Shown: in pieces, positions 57,401 through 64,000 of the stretch
Layout: each line of letters starts with the position of its first letter
Position numbering within the stretch: position 1 is the stretch's first letter
Notes under the pieces: generated by a model
Told to the model about the DNA's origin: nothing
Database searches by the model: none
Seen by the model: only the letters and a program-made list of their open reading frames with translations
Assembly: GCA_018292915.2 (NCBI GenBank)
Contig: JACVVK020000055.1
Coordinates: forward strand, 765,501-829,500
DNA from: Batillaria attramentaria
Lineage: Eukaryota; Mollusca; Gastropoda; Batillariidae
Direction of reading: 5' to 3'
DNA length: 64,000 nt
Translations under genes and position numbers: made by a program

Positions 57401-59686
57401 CACTGACACCATCCCCGCAGTCAGTGAATTTCTTAATTTATTGTTATTGCTATCTTCTTTTGTCTGATCTAGTCCTAGTGTCAGGCTTTCAGTGTACAGA
57501 GTTCTTGCAACAAACAAATAAATAAACAAACAATAACGCAATAATGACAATAAAGTAACCAACAATCCAGAAAACAAAGGCATAAAAATAAGGGGAAGAG
57601 CAAATGTTTACACAACTAGAGGAGCAAAGCTTCCTTGGCTCTCTTGTGAGATGGGTCAAGGTCATTCAAAAGAGTATGTTTGTAAAGCTCTTATCTTTAG
57701 CTTTCCTGAAGTAAGGTGTTTCTTGTGTTCATAGTTCCTAGGAAAACGGTAAATGGCAATGTAACAGTATTCCCAGGGCAGCTTCTGTGACCTTGACCTT
57801 TGGTCATGGTCATTCAAATGAGATCTGTAAGTGAAGAGCTTATCAATGACGATCATTATGCCAAGTTTGATAGCTCTAGTGTTTGTAGTTTCTGTACAAA
57901 TGGTAATGTAAAAATTCACAGCAGACAGGTGTAATGACCTTGACCTTGAGTCAAGGTCATTCAAATGGGTATGTCTGCATAGGTCTCGTTGCTGTCTATC
58001 CTTGTGCCTTTTTTGGTGCCTCTGCTGTTTGTTGTTTCCAAGAAAATGCTAACATTAAAGTCGCCACAAAATGTTGAATGGCCTTGACCTTAACTCAAGG
58101 AAATTGAATACAAGAATGCCAGTACAGGTTTTGTCAATGTCTATCGTCATGCAAATTTTGATGCCTCTGGTACCCCTACATTCTGAGAAAGTGGCAATTT
58201 TAAATTTCCAATGAGACAGCTTTGATGACCTTGACCTTCAGTCAAGGTCATTCAAAATGGTATTTCTTGAAAGGTCTTACTGCTGTTTATCAGCAAGCCA
58301 GGTTTGGTGCTTCTGCTGTTCATTGTTTGTGAGAAAATGCCAATATTAAGGTGTTGGAAGGTTTTCCGCAAAACAGCTTGCATGGCCTTGACCTGGACTC
58401 AAAGGCACTGAATACAGGTATGTCAGAAAAGGACCTTTTAAGGTGTTGCCAATGTCCGTCATCCTGCAAAGTTTGATGTCTCTGGCTTTTCTAGATTCTG
58501 AGAAAATGCCAATGTAAAATGTCCAAACAGACAGCTTTAGTGACCTTGACCTTGGGTCAAGGTCAATATTATGGTATATTTTGAAAGGTCTTACGGTTGT
58601 CTATCAGCGTGCCAAGTTTGATGCATCTGCTTTTGATTGTTTTTGAGAAAATGCCAGTGTTAATGTTTACTGTGGACACACCCACCGACAGACAGACACA
58701 CACACACACACACGCAGATGACGGAGGGTTATTACATAGACTCACTTTGTTACACAAGTGAGCCAAAAATTAACAATTAATCAGCATATGCCCAAGTGTT
58801 GAAAACACATTCTGATGTCAGATCATGAGACAACCTTCAGGATAAAAGCATCATGTTGCAGGGCCAGTATTGATGGTGACTGGCCTCACAACATGACAGA
58901 CACAACACAAGCTGCAATCATGCTTCACTCATGCTATTTGGCTGCTACACTCATACCTTATAGGCCTGCTCTGGTTTGAGGGTACAATACATACATGCGC
59001 AGAAGCTTTGTTTTACTCTAGCAAATACTGTACCAGTATGAGAAGGGTTTCTTGCTAGTGATGTCTTGGTCTCCAAAGTCGGCTGTAAATGTACATGTAC
59101 TGTATTCCAGGCACGCACTACAGGTAATGAGTGCAGCCTACAGCAGTAAAAACTGTCGGTACCCGGTGGCCAGCCTGCAGCAGGTGCTGCGTGAAGGAAG
59201 AGGAGAGCTGATGGAGCTGGCACATGCCTGTGGCTTGGTGGAGGAAGGAGATGTCATACAAGCACAGTACATCTCATTCCTACGGAGCAAATTCACACCT
59301 CCTACTAAGGTACAAGGATGTTACTCTCTTTATCATGGCATCCTTGAATGATTGTATTGACTGGGTTTTGTATACCTGGATTACGTTTATATCGTAATTT
59401 TCACCTCTTCCTGTGCCAGTTTATCTCTGGTTTCTCCCTTATTTTTTGCAATCCCTTGCAGATGTGATCACATTCACTGTGAACTTTGTTTGTGGGTTTT
59501 GTTATTGCTAATGTTATCAAGCTACCTGTAGGTTGCCTTAATGTGGGTTGTTTGAGTTATTATTTTGTTTTTCACTGTCTTGTGCAGATGAGGGTGCATT
59601 ATGAGGCAGATATTGACAAGAGGCTTGAATCGCTGGACATCTCTTCATGGTTACTTGGTAAACAGATTTCCAATAACGACAGTTGA
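54408..59686 (+). CDS. SAC3D1: SAC3D1 (SAC3/GANP domain protein 1)
   Basis: Eight exons join in phase, 355 aa: 54408-54478, 54811-54870, 55205-55333, 55503-55664, 56120-56323, 56618-56761, 59111-59309, 59588-59686, all GT-AG. The SAC3 signature opens the protein (CQTMCPQAEMRLRE), followed by RADPQRMVKEYSRPAAG, RPPAVLLSTVAYLF, VYDFVFDRLRAVRQD, YLLHNLGS and QVMSAAYSSK. Order and length fit vertebrate SAC3D1 (about 360-400 aa). The family relates to yeast Sac3 and GANP of the mRNA-export TREX-2 complex. Mouse Sac3d1 (Shd1) is reported at centrosomes and to affect their duplication. The first ATG is used; a stop lies just upstream in frame. Intron 6 is large (2.35 kb) and holds a TIR element. Confidence 0.94.
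56762..57614. other. SAC3D1 intron 6, 5' part
   Basis: No element or gene recognised. AT-rich with short AC runs. Confidence 0.4.
57615..58770. mobile_element. TIR element with AGGTCA half-site units, copy 2
   Basis: Same plan as 29081-30171: left end ttggctctcttgtgag, right end ttacacaagtgagccaa, inner units of about 140 bp with tgaccttgaccttgagtcaaggtca and its variants, tctatcatc..gccaagttt and gagaaaatgccaa, and a CA run followed by gatgacggagggttattacatagactc. It lies in SAC3D1 intron 6, in the same orientation as copy 1. Confidence 0.72.
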
Positions 59687-60134
59687 TGGCACATGTTTTG
59701 CCATCAGGACTTGATCTTCAGTGTTCTGTGCCACACACGTCTGACACATGTGTGCCTTGTCTGTGATACATCAACATGTGGTGTCCTATTTACAAGAGCA
59801 GTCTACAAGTGTACATTGGGCACATGGCTCCTCATGACCCCCATGTTGCTTGCTGTTGATCATGCTCTGACTGCACCTTCCCTCAGCATTTGATGCACCT
59901 GTTATGTAGCTTATGGGGAATGCAGTGAAGTTTGCGTTTTCGAAAGTGGAGGAAGAAGAAGACAAAAAGGCAGTACTACATGTAGTTTTTAATTTCCCTT
60001 CACATGCCTTTACTTAGATCTGCATTCTTTGTACTGTACTTACAGTGACCTGTAAGTGCCTTAGCAGTAACAAAAAGGCTCATTTCCTGCATATGAACTG
60101 GTGACAAGTAAGTGGTGTTCTGATGTGTAAATAC

Positions 60135-60140
60135 AATAAA
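60135..60140 (+). terminator. poly(A) signal for SAC3D1
   Basis: AATAAA about 450 bases after the SAC3D1 stop and 27 bases before the facing stop codon of the dehydrogenase gene. It is the nearest good signal, so the 3' UTRs of the two convergent genes probably overlap (an ATTAAA on the minus strand lies at 59993-59988). Confidence 0.5.
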
Positions 60141-60166
60141 GTCAATGTGCAATAGTGTTTGATGAA

Positions 60167-63100
60167 TCACTTGTTCCCCATGACGATCCGCTGTACCCAA
60201 TCCACAAGCCTGTCAGGTAACACTGGTTTCACCTGGCCCAACACCTGCACACACACACACACACACACATATTAATACTATTGATCATGTGCATGTACTT
60301 TATACTACATATATACTAACTGTCCACATCTGTCAGAGGGTTTCAACATGCTTCTGAAAACTACTAGCGTGAATTTCTAAATGTCTCTAACTTTTTGTCA
60401 AGGGTTATTTGTCCTCCAGGTACCTGGAATCACTGCTTTGATCAGATCAAATTCAGCAACATGTATCTTTATTATCCCAGTTTGGGCAGTTTGTCTTCAG
60501 TGGCATAAATTAACAACAACAAAAAATTAATGTACAAACTTAAACATGCATACACCTCTCTCTCCCAATTTAAGTTAATTCTGTGAACCGTGAAAACCAT
60601 GGCTTTGTACTTACAATTCCCCAGTCAACTAAACCCAGCTGACCATGGACCGGATACCGAGTGGCGGGGTGTTTGTTCAACAGAGCATCAACAATGGCAT
60701 GGACAATGGGTGTGACCTCCTTGGGTGATGACTGACGGCTGGCTGCAGCCGTGTTAACGATCTGGTCTATCTTCTCGCGCCCATACACACGCTGGGCATC
60801 CTTGCTGGAGCTCTCAAAGTCAGCCTCCAAGGAAGCACGCATCGAATCAATCTGTATATACATAGATGCTTTTTCATTCTGACATTCAGCAGTAAAATGT
60901 GGATCATTCATCACTTCAAAGTTTTACTTAATAAGAAAACGGGCAGGAAGATGGAATACACAATTGTCTACTTCTAAAGACCAAGGGGGAAAATAAAACA
61001 TCATCATCACTTTGGTTTGTATCTCAAGTTATTTTGAACACTGAATTTGTTTTGGGAGACTCCATAAACACTGTCAATGGTTAGCCCATTGACATCTACC
61101 GTGATTTTACAGTTACTTCCCTTAGCAATGAAATCGTGAAAAAAGAGTTGCCACAAGGAAGTCATTAGGTTAAACTCACGGCCTTGTCGTTGATAATGGC
61201 CGTAGCGCCACCAAAGTGTCCTGGCTGAATAACACTGACAGACACCCCGAAGTCATACATCTCGGCCCGCAGCACATCGCTAAAAGTCTCTACACCGTGC
61301 TTACTGATACAATAGGCTGCTGAGTTGGCTGGCGACAACATACCACGGTCACTTGACATGGTTATCACACGACCTGACCGCAAACATACACAGTTTACAG
61401 TTTTACATATCGTCCTGTTCTTGCCAAATCTGGTACATGTATGTGTGTTATGAAGATCATTTGTACTCACAAGTTTTCGCAAGGACACCAAGGAAATGCA
61501 TTTTTTTTCCCGGCCACAGAAAACGCTTCTCCAATGCCTAAACATGCATGTTTCAGAGAAAACTATCATACACGTGTCTTGTTTTCAGTAATCCTGGGAA
61601 GCTGAGCTGATCATGAAAATGAGCAGCCCTATGTTTGGAATGATTGTAAGAATAATTAGTTTAATGAAACGTTCTGGCTTACGGATCCCTACCAACTTTG
61701 GAAGATGTGATACCGGTATTATTGGGTAGCGTCAGTGTGGCAGCATGAAGAAACCAGCACACGCTCATAGTGGGAGGACATGTTCAAGATGATTGAACAC
61801 CGTAAGCAGCTTTCCAACCTTTAGCCTGGCGGACGACCGGCAGCAGCGCCTTGGTGACACGCACGGTGCCAAACAGCATGACGTCTGCCAGCAGCTGGAA
61901 TGAAGCCATGCTGGTCAGCTCGACGGGGGCCTGGCGGTTGAGGCCTGCGTTGTTCACAACCGCCCACAGACCTGTTCATTCACAGCATTTCATTGTTGTT
62001 TTGGTGAACTGTGCATAACCATGGGACAGCAGTACCGTGCTTAGCTGGCGACGAACACAGTCATTAGTTTTCATACATGTACCAAACCCTCTCTCTCTCT
62101 CTCTCTCTCTCTCTCAGTCACACACACACACACAGAGTAAAATCCCAACTGAACATACGTGTATCTGAGTGGAAACGGAGACAAATCGCTTGTTTCTTGA
62201 AAATGTCAATAAAAAAGAAAAGAAGATTCAAGCCTGCACTTGCCTTGTCCGCTGCAAAGTTCTGTGACATCAGAACGGACGCGTTCCACACTATCGTCAT
62301 TGGTGACATCAAGCTGCATGACGTGTACACGGGCGCCGTACTTCTCCCCGCGTAAGCGCTTCGCCCCAGGACTGTTTGCGTCATAACAACAGGCGATCAC
62401 CGTCAGGCCTGCCTCAGCAGCTGCCACTGCAGTCTCGTGGCCGATACCTTCAGCAAGATAAAACCATCGAACTACGCAATGTCTGTCATCCGATGTCGGC
62501 CAGTACATGACACGAAATTGTACACGCGAACGATTGTTGAAGCAGTATTGACACAGAGTGCATCAGTTGTGAAATTTGCAGATGATGCTGCCATTGTTTC
62601 AAAGTTAAACTCAATCCTGATTCCTTGGTACACTATCAGTAGTGTCCACACTGTGTCTATATATCAGGTCCCTCACCTAATCCTCAGCTCTTACCGGCTT
62701 CTGCTGTACAGGAGCATAATTAAATCACTGTTGGATTTGTTTTGTCTCCTGTCTGCGATAATTTGAACAGGAACCGGCAAAATCGAAAAAAAACGTGCCT
62801 CAAAAATCATCGACCTCCCAGTCCCGCGTCTGTCTGAACTAGTGGAGAAAAACATTGTGAAAAGGGCGGTGGCTATCAATCTGATCACTCAAACTGGTTA
62901 AACGCCTCCTTTGAAATCCTCCTCCGAAATCCTCCTCTCTAGGTACCGATGTACGACGAGCATGACGAACAGATTCAAGAACGGTTTTGTCACGTCCAAT
63001 TGCGATTGTTACCATGAACAAACAGAGTAAGAAGTCGGTCAACGTTGATTGTAAATTGTATTAGTCCCGGTCTCCTGTTTCGTGCACTTTAAAAGGAATT

Positions 63101-63629
63101 ACCACATCAAATATCTGTAAAACATTATTTTATAGACAGTAAATTCCTTCGATTTGACGACTTGACTTGATGTGCTAACAACGACGCACACTGAGACAAT
63201 TGTACCCGGCATAGCTAAATGTCCCAAGTTACGGTGCGGTTTTGAAATGAAACCAAGACTACTGTGCCAAAAAAGAAGACACTTAAGGAAAAGAAAGAAA
63301 GGTCAGTTTTTGTTTTGTTGCCGGTCCTGTGTTGTTGTGTTTCCTTGTCTCCAAGTGTGTTTTCCAATGAATCTTCTGTACTTTGTGCGGGTAATTAAGT
63401 TGTCTGAGCCATTGTCCGACTCACCTGTGTCACAGCCTGTGATGAGGACGGTCTTGCCGTGTGGAGGAAGGATGGTGGCGTAGCGGGATGTTAGGTAACG
63501 GTCAGTCGCCCAAACGGCCACAACGACGGCCAGCAGGAGAGCTATGGTCATCCACTTCCAGTACAACGTCGCTATCGCCACCATCGCCAACCCCAGGCGA
63601 CAGGCCAGCAGCATTTGCTGATTCTCCAT
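60167..63629 (-). CDS. BDH1-like short-chain dehydrogenase (SDR9C type)
   Basis: Six exons join in phase, 356 aa: 63629-63425, 62447-62244, 61971-61819, 61373-61180, 60851-60615, 60244-60167. Exon 2 ends in a GC donor (AAG then GCAAGT); the other donors are GT. Two hydrophobic stretches (about 7-24 and 27-41) precede the Rossmann motif TGCDTGIG (64-71), then NNAG (143-146), catalytic S195, Y208 and K212 (YCISK) and PGHFGG. The order, TGCD, YCISK, SDVLRAEMY and the PVH..LGLVDW end fit BDH1/retinol-dehydrogenase relatives, which oxidise hydroxybutyrate, retinoids or steroids with NAD(P). The substrate cannot be read from sequence. The usual tetrad Asn (VNLWGT in BDH1) is Met168 here (VMLFGT). 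The N-terminus suggests a membrane anchor and does not look like a simple mitochondrial presequence. Confidence 0.9.
60248..60269. repeat. (CA)n microsatellite
   Basis: Short CA run directly upstream of the last exon acceptor of the dehydrogenase gene (read there as TG). Confidence 0.9.
62088..62134. repeat. (CT)n/(CA)n microsatellite
   Basis: CT then CA run in intron 2 of the dehydrogenase gene. Confidence 0.9.
62530..62905 (+). pseudogene. non-LTR retrotransposon remnant
   Basis: Plus-strand pieces read SVVKFADDAAIVSKLNS (RT catalytic FADD), then a deleted gap, LLLYRSIIKSLL, and KRASKIIDLPVPRLSEL (typical LINE C-terminal sequence). Internal deletion and frame changes rule out function. 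It lies antisense in intron 1 of the dehydrogenase gene. Confidence 0.6.
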
Positions 63630-64000
63630 CAGGATATTGCTGCTGTTGCGACATCAGTCATAGACACACCCCTAGTTTATCAGAAGCCTAGAAGCATCAG
63701 CATTGCCTGAAAGTATTTATCACTCTTTCTGCGTAGACCCATGTGACACGAGATCGCTCTGATGTTTCGTAACGATAATTTATCGGCATTCAGCCAAAAG
63801 TCTCTGACGTTACTGTACTAGTAATCCGGCACAATAAGCATAATGTTTCTCTCAGTCTTGGTTGCGTTGGTGACTGGAGATACGTATTCTTCCTATAATT
63901 ATGCTTTCAGTTGGCCGGCCGCCTAATGCATTAACTGCCGGCGACACACGGATACAGATGAACTAAAAGACTTTAACTGACAATGTACTCGAGTCTATAG
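63630..64000. other. upstream flank of the dehydrogenase gene
   Basis: No second gene was recognised. No clear TATA box was seen on the minus strand. Confidence 0.4.

Overview
The window is animal nuclear DNA: intron-rich genes with GT-AG splice sites, long (CA)n tracts, SINE and LINE remnants, minisatellites and many small DNA transposons. The repeat style (SINE tails of the gcgttaagccctaaa + actcactcactc type, tandem-core elements, a DIRS-type retroelement) and the protein matches point to a mollusc, probably a marine gastropod. That placement is inference and no species is claimed.

Right half (30.4-63.6 kb): three genes whose exon phases join without a break. (1) CEP152/asterless, minus strand, 23 coding exons from 53748 down to 30430, 2462 aa, a centriole-duplication scaffold. 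(2) SAC3D1, plus strand, 8 coding exons 54408-59686, 355 aa, a SAC3/GANP-domain protein linked to centrosomes in mammals. These two genes are head to head, with 659 bp between start codons, so two centrosome genes probably share a promoter. (3) A BDH1-like SDR9C dehydrogenase, minus strand, 6 exons 63629-60167, 356 aa, convergent with SAC3D1. The CEP152 introns have collected five datable insertions: a full-length 3.28-kb RTE-like LINE with a 12-bp target duplication, a truncated DIRS-like element framed by two identical 179-bp inverted arms, an hAT-like element, a piggyBac-like MITE and a pogo/Tigger-like MITE.

Left half (1-30 kb): mostly repeats, but it hides a small four-exon gene on the minus strand (exons at 18.4, 17.6, 15.7 and 14.9 kb, 102 aa) of the NDUFA4/NMES1 (COXFA4 family) mitochondrial type. 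A decayed tandem duplicate lies at 6.5-12.1 kb. A TATA promoter with a non-coding exon near 1.1 kb may belong to a further gene beyond the left edge. The duplicated intron holds a different satellite in each copy: about 42 x 49 bp in the pseudogene, 10 x 36 bp in the intact gene, and an unexpanded single unit in a third, inverted copy at 20 kb.

Other notable structure: two roughly 1.1-kb elements with inverted ends (29.1 and 57.6 kb) made of about 140-bp units that each carry facing TCAAGGTCA-type nuclear-receptor half-sites; a perfect 6 x 80-bp array at 21.5 kb; and a TATCCTAGGATA foldback at 22.1 kb. No rRNA, true tRNA gene or CRISPR array was seen.
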